Positions 21,869 through 33,700 of a stretch of DNA of 64,000 nt are shown in pieces; positions within the stretch are counted from its first letter, which is position 1, and every line of letters starts with the position of its first letter. The DNA lies in assembly GCF_045679555.1 (NCBI RefSeq), contig NC_092092.1, positions 17,049,591 to 17,113,590 of the forward strand, given 5' to 3'. Under the pieces are notes generated by a model. The model searched no databases. It saw only the letters and a list, made by a program, of their open reading frames with translations, and had not been told where the DNA came from. The DNA is from Salvelinus alpinus. Its lineage: Eukaryota > Chordata > Actinopteri > Salmoniformes > Salmonidae. The position numbers and the translations under genes were made by a program.

Positions 21869-22815
21869 CTATAGAAGGTCCCACAGCTGACAGTGCATGT
21901 CAGAGCAAAAACCAAGCCACGAGGTCAAAGGAATTGTCCGTAGAGCTCCCAGACTGGATTCTGTCGAGGCACAGATCTGGGGAAGGGTACCAAAACATTT
22001 CTGCAGCATTGAAGGTCCCCAAGTACATAGTGGCCTCCATCATTCTTAAATGGAAGAAGTTTGGAACTACCAAGACTCTTCCTAGAGCTGTCTTCCGGGC
22101 CAACCTGAGCAATCGGGGGAGAAGGGCCTTGGTCAGGGAGGTGACCAAGAACCCGATGGTCACTCTGACAGAGCTCCAGAGTTCCTCTGTGGAGATGGGA
22201 GAACCTTCCAGAAGGACAACCATCTCTGCAGCGTTCCACCAATCAGGCCTTTATGATGGAGTGGCCAGACAGAAGTCACTCCTCAGTACAAGGCACATGA
22301 CAGCCTGCTTGGAGTTTGCCAAAAGGCACCTAAAGGACTCAGATCATGAGAAACAAGATTCTCTGGTTTGATGAAACCAAGATTGAACTCTTTGGCCTGA
22401 ATGCCAAGCCTCATGTCTGTAGGAAACCTGGCACCATGACTACGGTGAAGCATAGTGGTGGCAGCAGCATGCTGTGGGGATGTTTTGTAGAGGCAGGGAC
22501 TGGGAGACTAGTCAGGATCGAGGGAAAGATGAACGGAGCAAAGTACAGAGGTTGTTGATGAAATCCTGCTCCAGAGTGCTCAGGACCTCAGACTGGGGCA
22601 AAGGTTCACCTTCCAACAGGACAATGACGTTAAGCACACAGCCAAGACAACGCAGGGGTGGCTTTGGGACAAGTCTCTGAATGTCCATGAGTGGCCCAGC
22701 CAGAGCCCGGACTCGAACTCGATCAAACATTCTGGAGAGACCTGAAAATAGCTGTGCAGCAACGCTCCCCATCCAACCTGACAGAGCTGACAGGATCTGC
22801 AGAGAATTGTATATT

Positions 22816-22994
22816 TAACCTTTATTTAACTAGGCAAGTCCGTTAAGAACTCATTTTTATTTACAATGACGGCCTCGGAACGGTGGGTTAACTGCCTTGT
22901 TCAGCGGCAGAATGACAGATTTTTACCTTGTCAGCTCAGCGATTCAATCTAGCAACCTTTCGATTATTGGCCCAACGCTCTAACCACCTGCCCG
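22816..22994 (-). mobile_element. HpaI-type tRNA-derived SINE
   Basis: On the minus strand it reads GGTTAGAGCGTTGGGCCAAT (tRNA head with A-box-like TGGTTAGAGCG), a B-box-like ATTGAATCG, then GCTGACAAGGTAAAAATCTG, GGCAGTTAACCCACCGTTCC, and the tail CTTGCCTAGTTAAATAAAGG. The 5' tip is truncated or altered. GAGAA flanks it on both sides, consistent with a short target duplication, and the Tc1 sequence resumes exactly after it. Confidence 0.85.
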
Positions 22995-23258
22995 AGAAGA
23001 ATGGGAGAAACTCCCCAAATACAGGTGTGCCAAGCTTGTAGCATCATACCCAAGAAGACTCAAGGCTGTAATCACTGCCAAAGGTGCTTCAACAAAGTAC
23101 TGAGTAAAGGGTCTGAATACTTATGTAAATTTAATATTTCTTTTTTGTGTGTAGTTTGATGAGGGGAAAAAAACAATTTAATACATTTTAGAATAAGGCT
23201 GTAACCTAACAAAATGTGGAAAAAGTCAAGGGGTCTGAATTATTTCCGAAGGCACTGT

Positions 23259-23757
23259 GAAATATATATTTTTATCATTTGAGATGGGGGCTCCCTTGTC
23301 TCGCGGGGGGTGATTGCTCCGTCACTGCTTATAACTATAAGTTAACTATCTAAGATTTGTCAAATAAATGATATTCAGCTCAGGGCTCCAACTATGTATT
23401 TGGTTTGCTAACTTGCTAGGCAAGCGGCTAGATGTCAAGATCAAGCTTCTTGGTTACAGCAGCGACAATCAACCCCCTCTTGGATCGAGATACGTGCTGC
23501 CTAAAATGTTTTGTGCGAAAAATAAAATAAATAAATACCGGCCCTTGTGTGCACTTCCGTTAATACGGTATGACAGTATGAAAATATAGATACCGCCCAA
23601 CCCTAGTGACCACCTCCTAAAATAACCTAGCAGAGATAATGCAGGGTCCTGAGGAGCTGTCAACAGCAGAACAGAGCTGAGTTCCCCTCTGTCTGCATGC
23701 TGCGTCGTCCTCCTCAGTGTCCTTTTCTGTTAGAGCTAGGCCTAACCATTTCCTTAC
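23259..23757. other. Upstream flank of klhdc3; contains a short dispersed-repeat end
   Basis: 23530-23615 (AATACGGTATGACAGTATGA ... CGCCCAACCCTAG) matches the end of a common teleost inverted-repeat element. Otherwise no ORF or RNA gene. No TATA box or CpG-dense promoter is evident. Confidence 0.4.
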
Positions 23758-24450
23758 ATATCTGACCTCTCCTCTACATCTGACCTCTCCTCTACATCTG
23801 ATCTCTCCTCTACATCTGACCTCTCCTATGCATCTGACCTCTCCTCTACATCTGACCTCTCCTATGCATCTGACCTCTCCTATACATCTGACCTCTCCTC
23901 TACATCTGACCTCTCCTATGCATCTGACCTCTCCTCTACATCTGACCTCTCCTATGCATCTGACCTCTCCTATACATCTGACCTCTCCTCTACATCTGAC
24001 CTCTCCTCTACATCTGACCTCCTATACATCTGACCTCTCCTATGCATCTGACCTCTCCCATACATCTGACCTCTGCTATGCATCTGACCTTTCCTACTTC
24101 TCTGAACTCTCTCTGACCTCTCCTACTACTCTGACCTCTCTCTCTGTCTGATCTCTCCTACTACTCTGACCTCTCTGTCTGATCTCTCCTACTACTCTGA
24201 TCTCTCTGTCTGATCTCTCCTACTACTCTGATCTCTCTGTCTGATCTCTCCTAATACTCTGATCTCTCTCTCTGTCTGATCTCCTACTACTCTGATCTCT
24301 CTCTCTGTCTGATCTCCTACTACTCTGATCTCTCTCTCTGTCTGATCTCTCCTACTACTCTGATCTCTCTCTCTGTCTGATCTCTCCTACTACTCTGATC
24401 TCTCTGTCTGATCTCTCCTACTACTCTGATCTCTCTGTCTGATCTCTCCC
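23758..24450 (+). repeat. 18-bp then 27-32-bp pyrimidine-rich tandem arrays upstream of klhdc3 exon 1
   Basis: 23758-24095 has 18-bp units CTGACCTCTCCTCTACAT, with TCTACAT, TATGCAT and TATACAT variants. 24100-24450 has units of 27-32 bp built from CTCTGTCTGATCTCTCCTAC and TACTCTGA. The last unit merges into GATCTCTCCCCAG, the acceptor of the first klhdc3 exon called here, so the array supplies its polypyrimidine tract. Confidence 0.9.
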
Positions 24451-24453
24451 CAG

Positions 24454-24752
24454 GTCTGTTTGAGGGTGGATGGGGTGACAGCAGAAGAGAGGTAATGGAC
24501 TAGTACAGGGTGACAGGCTGCCAGGGAGCCGAGAGGAGGACAGGTGAGGAGCGGTGCTATTGGAGCTTTAGCTGCTAGCGGAACGCTGTTAGTGTGGGAT
24601 GTTACGCTGGACGACTCACCTGGACGGAGGGCCGCGGAGGGTGAACCATGCTGCCGTCTCCGTGGGACACAAGGTGTACTCCTTCGGAGGGTACTGCTCT
24701 GGAGACGACTACGAGACGCTGAGACAGATAGATGTGCACATCTTCAACACAG
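24454..24752 (+). CDS. klhdc3: klhdc3 exon 1: 5' UTR plus codons 1-51
   Basis: Coding starts at ATG 24599; the untranslated part is 24454-24598 if the acceptor at 24451-24453 (a long CT tract ending CCCCAG) is used. The exon ends at 24752 before donor GTAGGT and leaves one base of codon 52. It encodes the first kelch blade motif, [18 protein letters not shown] second donor-like CAG/GTGAGG at 24542 would end a separate non-coding exon, but I see no convincing acceptor between it and the ATG, so one continuous exon is preferred. The upstream CT tract is itself the end of a tandem array. Confidence 0.88.
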
Positions 24753-27700
24753 GTAGGTTACTGTTATAGACTTGCTAAAGTACTGGTATGACTGTCTAGG
24801 GCTACATCAGTACAACTGTGGATAATGTGTGGGGACTGAGGAGGACTAGGATACACTGACACAGATAGATGTCTTCAACACAGGTAGGTCGATGGAAATT
24901 CTACTGTGAAGAAGGTAGTTCAGGAAACTATATAGAAACCAGTTAATCTTCATATATGATTTCTGATAGGCCTAAATCACTAACACACGTTATCCTGACC
25001 AGAGTTTATCCTTTACCTGTTTGATTTAGTTCAATAGATTAAATACAGTAGCCTCGTTCAATAGATTAAATACAGTAGCATAGTTCGATAGATTAAATAC
25101 AGTAGCCGTGTTCAATAGATTAAATACAGTAGCATAGTTCAATAGATTAAATACAGTAGCCTCGTTCAATAGATTAAATACAGTAGCCGCGTTCAATAGA
25201 TTAAATACAGTAGCCTAGTTAAATAGATTAAATACAGTAGCATAGTTCAATAGATTAAATACAGTAGCATAGTTCGATAGATTAAATACAGTAGCCGTGT
25301 TCAATAGATTAAATACAGTAGCATAGTTCAATAGATTAAATACAGTAGCCTCGTTCAATAGATTAAATACAGTAGCCGCGTTCAATAGATTAAATACAGT
25401 AGCCTAGTTAAATAGATTAAATACAGTAGCATAGTTCAATAGATTAAATACAGTAGCCGTGTTCAATAGATTAAATACAGTAGCCGTGTTCAATAGATTA
25501 AATACAGTAGCATAGTTCAATAAATTAAATACAGTAGCCTCGTTCAATAGATTAAATACAGTAGCATAGTTCAATAGATTAAATACAGTAGCCGTGTTCA
25601 ATAGATTAAATACAGTAGCCTAGTTCAATAGATTAAATACAGTAGCATAGTTCAATAAATTAAATACAGTAGCATAGTTCAATAGATTAAATACAGTAGC
25701 ATAGTTCAATAGATTAAATACAGTAGCATAGTTCAATAGATTAAATACAGTAGCATAGTTCAATAGATTAAATACAGTAGCATAGTTCAATAGATTAAAT
25801 ACAGTAGCGTAGTTCAATAGATTAAATACAGTAGCCTCGTTCAATAGATTAAATACAGTAGCATAGTTCAATAGATTAAATACAGTAGCATAGTTCAATA
25901 GATTAAATACAGTAGCATAGTTCAATATATTAAATACAGTAGCCTCGTTCATTAGATTAAATACAGTAGCCTCGTTCAATAGATTAATTACAGTAGCCGT
26001 GTTCAATAGATCAAATACAGTAGCCTAGTTCAATACATTAAATACAGTAGCCTAGTTCAATAGATTAAATACAGTAGCCTAGTTCATTAGATTAAATACA
26101 GTAGCCCAGTTCAATAGATTAAATACAGTAGCCCAGTTCAATAGATTAAATACAGTAGCCCAGTTCAATAGATTAAATTGTGTAGCCTAGTTCAATAGAT
26201 TAAATACAGTAGCCTCGTTCAATAGATTAAATACAGTAGCCTCGTTCAATAGATTAAATACAGTAGCATAGTTCAATAGATTAAATACAGTAGCCTAGTT
26301 CAATATATTAAATACAGTAGCCTAGTTCAATAGATTAAATACAGTAGCCTCGTTCAATACATTAAATACAGTAGCCTAGTTCAATACATTAAATACAGTA
26401 GCCTAGTTCAATAGATTAAATACAGTAGTGTATAGTGTTGCTGTCCTCTGTATTGTTACTAGTGTCTCTGTAGTAATGTTAGTGTCTCAACTATGTAGTA
26501 GTACTAGTGTCTCTCTGTCCTCTGTAGTAATACTTAATGTGTCTCAACTATGTAGTATTACTAGTGTCTCTCTGTCCTCTGTGGTAATACTCGTGTGTTT
26601 CAACTATGTAGTAGTACTAGTGTCTCTCTGTCCTCTGTAGTAATACTAGTGTCTCTCTGTCCTCTGTAGTAATACTAGTGTCTCTCTGTCCTCTGTAGTA
26701 ATACTAGTGTCTCTCTGTCCTCTGTAGTAATACTTAGTGTGTCTCAACTATGTAGTAATACTAGTGTCTCACTGTCCTCTGTAGTAATGCTAGTGTCTCT
26801 CTGTAGTAATGCTAGTGTCTCTCTGTAGTAATACTAGTGTCTCTCTGTAGTAATACTAGTGTCTCTCTGTAGTAATACTAGTGTCTCTCTGTAGTAATAC
26901 TAGTGTCTCTCTGTAGTAATGCTGGTGTCTCTCTGTAGTAATGCTAGTGTCTCTCTGTCCTCTGTAGTAATACTAGTGTCTCTCTGTAGTAATACTAGTG
27001 TCTCTCTGTAGTAATACTAGTGTCTCTGTAGTAATACTAGTGTCTCTCTGTAGTAATACTAGTGTCTCTCTGTAGTAATACTAGTGTCTCTCTGTAGTAA
27101 TACTAGTGTCTCTCTGTAGTAATACTAGTGTCTCTCTGTAGTAATACTAGTGTCTCTCTGTAGTAATACTAGTGTCTCTCTGTAGTAATACTAGTGTCTC
27201 TCTGTAGTAATACTAGTGTCTCTCTGTAGTAATACTAGTGTCTCTCTGTAGTAATACTAGTGTCTCTCTGTAGTAATACTAGTGTCTCTCTGTAGTAATA
27301 CTAGTGTCTCTCTGTAGTAATACTAGTGTCTCTCTGTAGTAATACTAGTGTCTCTCTGTAGTAATACTAGTGTCTCTCTGTAGTAATGCTAGTGTGTCTC
27401 TGTAGTAATACTAGTGTCTCTCTGTAGTAATACTAGTGTCTCTCTGTAGTAATACTAGTGTCTCTCTGTAGTAATGCTAGTGTGTCTCTGTCCTCTGTAG
27501 TAATACTAGTGTCTCTCTGTAGTAATACTAGTGTCTCTCTGTAGTAATACTAGTGTCTCTCTGTAGTAATACTAGTGTCTCTCTGTAGTAATACTAGTGT
27601 CTCTCTGTAGTAATACTAGTGTCTCTCTGTAGTAATACTAGTGTCTCTCTGTAGTAATACTAGTGTCTCTCTGTAGTAATACTAGTGTCTCTCTGTAGTA

Positions 27701-30700
27701 ATACTAGTGTCTCTCTGTAGTAATACTAGTGTCTCTCTGTAGTAATACTAGTGTCTCTCTGTAGTAATACTAGTGTCTCTCTGTAGTAATTCTAGTGTCT
27801 CTCTGTAGTAATACTAGTGTCTCTCTGTAGTAATACTAGTGTCTCTGTAGTAATACTAGTGTCTCTCTGTAGTAATACTAGTGTCTCTCTGTAGTAGTAC
27901 TAGTCTCTCTGTAGTAATACTAGTGTCTCTCTGTAGTAGTACTAGTCTCTCTGTAGTAATACTAGTGTCTCTCTGTAGTAATACTAGTGTCTCTCTGTAG
28001 TAATACTAGTGTCTCTCTGTAGTAATACTAGTGTCTCTCTGTAGTAATACTAGTGTCTCTCTGTAGTAATACTAGTGTCTCTCTGTAGTAATACTGGTGT
28101 CTCTCTGTAGTAATACTGGTGTCTCTCTGTAGTAATACTAGTGTCTCTCTGTAGTAATACTAGTGTCTCTCTGTCCTCTGTAGTAATACTAGTGTCTCTC
28201 TGTAGTAATACTAGTGTATCTCTGTAGTAATACTAGTGTCTCTCTGTAGTAATACTAGTGTCTCTCTGTAGTAATACTAGTGTCTCTCTGTAGTAATACT
28301 GGTGTCTCTCTGTAGTAATACTGGTGTCTCTCTGTAGTAATACTAGTGTCTCTCTGTAGTAATGCTAGTGTGTCTCTGTCCTCTGTAGTAATACTAGTGT
28401 CTCTCTGTAGTAATACTAGTGTCTCTCTGTAGTAATACTAGTGTCTCTCTGTAGTAATACTAGTGTCTCTCTGTAGTAATACTAGTGTCTCTCTGTAGTA
28501 ATACTAGTGTCTCTCTGTAGTAATACTAGTGTCTCTCTGTAGTAATACTAGTGTCTCTCTGTAGTAATACTAGTGTCTCTCTGTAGTAATACTAGTGTCT
28601 CTCTGTAGTAATACTAGTGTCTCTCTGTAGTAATACTAGTGTCTCTCTGTAGTAATACTAGTGTCTCTCTGTAGTAATACTAGTGTCTCTCTGTAGTAAT
28701 TCTAGTGTCTCTCTGTAGTAATACTAGTGTCTCTCTGTAGTAATACTAGTGTCTCTGTAGTAATACTAGTGTCTCTCTGTAGTAATACTAGTGTCTCTCT
28801 GTAGTAGTACTAGTCTCTCTGTAGTAATACTAGTGTCTCTCTGTAGTAGTACTAGTCTCTCTGTAGTAATACTAGTGTCTCTCTGTAGTAATACTAGTGT
28901 CTCTCTGTAGTAATACTAGTGTCTCTCTGTAGTAATACTAGTGTCTCTCTGTAGTAATACTAGTGTCTCTCTGTAGTAATACTAGTGTCTCTCTGTAGTA
29001 ATACTGGTGTCTCTCTGTAGTAATACTGGTGTCTCTCTGTAGTAATACTAGTGTCTCTCTGTAGTAATACTAGTGTCTCTCTGTCCTCTGTAGTAATACT
29101 AGTGTCTCTCTGTAGTAATACTAGTGTCTCTCTGTAGTAATACTAGTGTCTCTCTGTAGTAATACTAGTGTCTCTCTGTAGTAATACTAGTGTCTCTCTG
29201 TAGTAATACTAGTGTCTCTCTGTAGTAATACTAGTGTCTCTCTGTAGTAATACTAGTGTCTCTCTGTAGTAATACTAGTGTCTCTCTGTAGTAATACTAG
29301 TGTCTCTCTGTAGTAATACTAGTGTCTCTCTGTAGTAATACTAGTGTCTCTCTGTAGTAATACTAGTGTCTCTCTGTAGTAATACTAGTGTCTCTCTGTA
29401 GTAATACTAGTGTCTCTCTGTAGTAATACTAGTGTCTCTCTGTAGTAATACTAGTGTCTCTCTGTAGTAATTCTAGTGTCTCTCTGTAGTAATTCTAGTG
29501 TCTCTCTGTAGTAATACTAGTGTCTCTCTGTAGTAATACTAGTGTCTCTGTAGTAATACTAGTGTCTCTCTGTAGTAGTACTAGTCTCTCTGTAGTAATA
29601 CTAGTGTCTCTCTGTAGTAGTACTAGTCTCTCTGTAGTAATACTAGTGTCTCTCTGTAGTAATACTAGTGTCTCTCTGTAGTAATACTAGTGTCTCTCTG
29701 TAGTAATACTAGTGTCTCTCTGTAGTAATACTAGTGTCTCTCTGTAGTAATACTAGTGTCTCTCTGTAGTAATACTAGTGTCTCTCTGTAGTAATACTAG
29801 TGTCTCTCTGTAGTAATACTGGTGTCTCTCTGTAGTAAAACTGGTGTCTCTCTGTAGTAATACTAGTGTCTCTCTGTAGTAATACTAGTGTCTCTCTGTC
29901 CTCTGTAGTAATACTAGTGTCTCTCTGTAGTAATACTAGTGTCTCTCTGTAGTAATACTAGTGTATCTCTGTAGTAATACTAGTGTCTCTCTGTAGTAAT
30001 ACTAGTGTCTCTCTGTAGTAATACTAGTGTCTCTCTGTAGTAATACTAGTGTCTCTCTGTAGTAATACTAGTGTCTCTCTGTAGTAATACTAGTGTATCT
30101 CTGTAGTAATACTAGTGTCTCTGTAGTAATACTGGTGTCTCTCTGTAGTAATACTGGTGTCTCTCTGTAGTAATACTAGTGTCTCTGTAGTAATACTGGT
30201 GTCTCTCTGTAGTAATACTGGTGTCTCTCTGTAGTAATACTAGTGTCTCTCTGTAGTAATACTGGTGTCTCTCTGTAGTAATACTAGTGTCTCTCTGTAG
30301 TAATACTAGTGTCTCTCTGTAGTAATACTAGTGTCTCTCTGTAGTAATTCTAGTGTCTCTCTGTAGTTATACTAGTGTCTCTCTGTAGTAATACTAGTGT
30401 CTCTCTGTAGTAATACTAGTGTCTCTCTGTAGTAATACTAGTGTCTCTCTGTAGTAATACTAGTGTCTCTCTGTAGTAATACTAGTGTCTCTCTGTAGTA
30501 ATACTAGTGTCTCTCTGTAGTAATACTAGTGTCTCTCTGTAGTAATACTAGTGTCTCTCTGTAGTAATACTAGTTTCTCTCTGTCCTCTGTAGTAATACT
30601 AGTGTCTCTCTGTAGTAATACTAGTGTCTCTCTGTAGTAATTCTAGTGTCTCTCTGTAGTAATACTAGTGTCTCTCTGTAGTAATACTAGTGTCTCTCTG

Positions 30701-33700
30701 TAGTAATACTAGTGTCTCTCTGTAGTAATACTAGTGTCTCTCTGTAGTAATACTAGTGTCTCTCTGTAGTAATGCTGGTGTCTCTCTGTAGTAATACTGG
30801 TGTCTCTCTGTAGTAATACTGGTGTCTCTCGGTAGTAATACTAGTGTCTCTCTGTAGTAATACTAGTGTATCTCTGTAGTAATACTAGTGTATCTCTGTA
30901 GTAATACTAGTGTCTCTCTGTAGTAATACTAGTGTCTCTCTGTAGTAATACTAGTGTCTCTCTGTAGTAATACTAGTGTCTCTCTGTAGTAATACTGGTG
31001 TCTCTCTGTAGTAATACTGGTGTCTCTCTGTAGTAATACTGGTGTCTCTCTGTAGTAATACTGGTGTCTCTCTGTAGTAATACTAGTGTCTCTCTGTAGT
31101 AATACTAGTGTATCTCTGTAGTAATACTAGTGTCTCTCTGTAGTAATACTGGTGTCTCTCTGTAGTAATACTGGTGTCTCTCTGTAGTAATACTGGTGTC
31201 TCTCTGTAGTAATACTGGTGTCTCTCTGTAGTAATACTAGTGTCTCTCTGTAGTAATACTAGTGTCTCTCTGTAGTAATACTAGTGTCTCTCTGTAGTAA
31301 TACTAGTGTCTCTCTGTAGTAATACTAGTGTCTCTGTAGTAATACTAGTGTCTCTCTGTAGTAATACTAGTGTCTCTCTGTAGTAATTCTAGTGTCTCTC
31401 TGTAGTAATTCTAGTGTCTCTCTGTAGTAATACTAGTGTCTCTCTGTAGTAATACTAGTGTCTCTCTGTAGTAATACTAGTGTCTCTCTGTAGTAATACT
31501 AGTGTCTCTCTGTAGTAATACTAGTGTCTCTCTGTAGTAATACTAGTGTCTCTCTGTAGTAATACTAGTGTCTCTCTGTAGTAATACTAGTGTCTCTCTG
31601 TAGTAATACTAGTGTCTCTCTGTAGTAATACTAGTGTCTCTCTGTAGTAATACTAGTGTCTCTCTGTAGTAATACTAGTGTCTCTCTGTAGTAATACTAG
31701 TGTCTCTCTGTAGTAATACTAGTGTCTCTCTGTAGTAATACTAGTGTCTCTCTGTAGTAATACTAGTGTCTCTCTGTAGTAATACTAGTGTCTCTCTGTA
31801 GTAATACTAGTGTCTCTCTGTAGTAATACTAGTGTCTCTCTGTAGTAATACTAGTGTCTCTCTGTAGTAATACTAGTGTCTCTCTGTAGTAATTCTAGTG
31901 TCTCTCTGTAGTAATTCTAGTGTCTCTCTGTAGTAATACTAGTGTCTCTCTGTAGTAATACTAGTGTCTCTCTGTAGTAATACTAGTGTCTCTCTGTAGT
32001 AATGCTAGTGTCTCTCTGTAGTAATGCTGGTGTCTCTCTGTAGTAATGCTGGTGTCTCTCTGTAGTAATACTGGTGTCTTTCTGTAGTAATACTAGTGTC
32101 TCTCTGTAGTAATACTAGTGTCTCTCTGTAGTAATACTAGTGTCTCTCTGTAGTAATACTAGTGTCTCTCTGTAGTAATACTAGTGTCTCTCTGTAGTAA
32201 TACTGGTGTCTCTCTGTAGTAATACTGGTGTCTCTCTGTAGTAATACTAGTGTCTCTCTGTAGTAATACTAGTGTCTCTCTGTAGTAATACTAGTGTCTC
32301 TCTGTAGTAATACTAGTGTCTCTCTGTAGTAATACTAGTGTCTCTCTGTAGTAATACTGGTGTCTCTCTGTAGTAATACTGGTGTCTCTCTGTAGTAATA
32401 CTGGTGTCTCTCTGTAGTAATACTGGTGTCTCTCTGTAGTAATACTGGTGTCTCTCTGTAGTAATACTGGTGTCTCTCTGTAGTAATACTAGTGTCTCTC
32501 TGTAGTAATACTAGTGTCTCTCTGTAGTAATACTGGTGTCTCTCTGTAGTAATACTAGTGTCTCTCTGTAGTAATACTAGTGTCTCTCTGTAGTAATACT
32601 AGTGTCTCTCTGTAGTAATACTAGTGTCTCTCTGTAGTAATACTAGTGTCTCTCTGTAGTAATACTGGTGTCTCTCTGTAGTAATACTGGTGTCTTTCTG
32701 TAGTAATACTGGTGTCTCTCTGTAGTAATACTGGTGTCTCTCTGTAGTAATACTGGTGTCTCTCTGTAGTAATACTAGTCTCTCTGTAGTAATACTAGTG
32801 TCTCTGTAGTAATTCTAGTGTCTCTGTAGTAATTCTAGTGTCTCTCTGTAGTAATTCTAGTGTCTCTCTGTAGTAATTCTAGTGTCTCTCTGTAGTAATT
32901 CTAGTGTCTCTCTGTAGTAATACTAGTGTCTCTCTGTAGTAATACTAGTGTCTCTCTATAGTAATACTAGTGTCTCTCTATAGTAATACTAGTGTCTCTC
33001 TGTAGTAATACTAGTGTCTCTCTGTAGTAATACTAGTGTCTCTCTGTAGTAATACCAGTGTCTCTGTAGTAATACCGGTCTCTCTGTAGTAATACTAGTG
33101 TCTCTCTGTAGTAATACTAGTGTCTCTCTGTAGTAATACTAGTGTCTCTCTGTAGTAATACTAGTGTCTCTCTGTAGTAATACCAGTGTCTCTTTAGTAA
33201 TACCAGTGTCTCGGTCTCCTCTCTAGTTTCTCTGCGGTGGATGAAGTTGCCTCCAGTGAGAACAGGTGGTAGGGAACATGCCAGGGATGTCCCCTACATG
33301 CGTTACGGTCACACAGCCGTACTGCTGGAAGATACCATCTACATCTGGGGGGGTCGTAACGACACGGAGGGGGCCTGCAACGTCCTCTATGCCTTTGACA
33401 TCAGTAAGTACACTTCAGCGATTGCTTCGTCTATCAGCCATCGTTGATGGTGACAACATCGAGATATCACAAATGATGGTTTGGCATATTTGAACTTGAC
33501 TGCACCGCTGGCGTCTGGCAGCACACAACAGTGCAGCGCAGTGAGCACACAGCAGGGCGACATGCCAAGTGGCCTGTTCCCTGTTTGCCAGAGCCAAAAT
33601 GTTAAATACATGTGGTAACTAGACTTACAGTGCATTCAGAAAGTATTCAAACCCCTTGACTTTTTCCACATTTTGTTAAGTTACAGTTTATTCCTGCTTA

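Larger units (their letters stand above)
20512..23258 (+). mobile_element. Tc1-like element (CAGTGC terminus family) hosting three insertions
   Basis: The left terminus is CAGTGCATTTGGAATGTATT and the right terminus is the inverted TTTCCGAAGGCACTG. Own sequence: 20512-20609, 21869-22815 and 22995-23258. Transposase is read in pieces: HTH domain in 21934-22371 (ELPDWILSRHRSGEGYQNIS; KWKKFGTTKTLPR), first catalytic Asp in WFDETKIELFG (22346-22558), second in QQDNDVKHTAK (about 22618). The family SPDLNPIEHLW box here reads SPDSNSIK, the catalytic Glu replaced by Lys, followed by a frame break. Inactive. Insertions are listed separately. Confidence 0.85.

Noticed and set aside
22816..22994. A tRNA gene
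   Set aside because: Only the head with A-box and B-box-like words is tRNA-like; it is followed by the body and tail of a salmonid SINE and the cloverleaf is not intact.
24454..24542. Separate non-coding first exon ending at CAG/GTGAGG (24542)
   Set aside because: There is no convincing acceptor between 24543 and the ATG at 24599; a continuous exon is simpler. Left open for transcript data.
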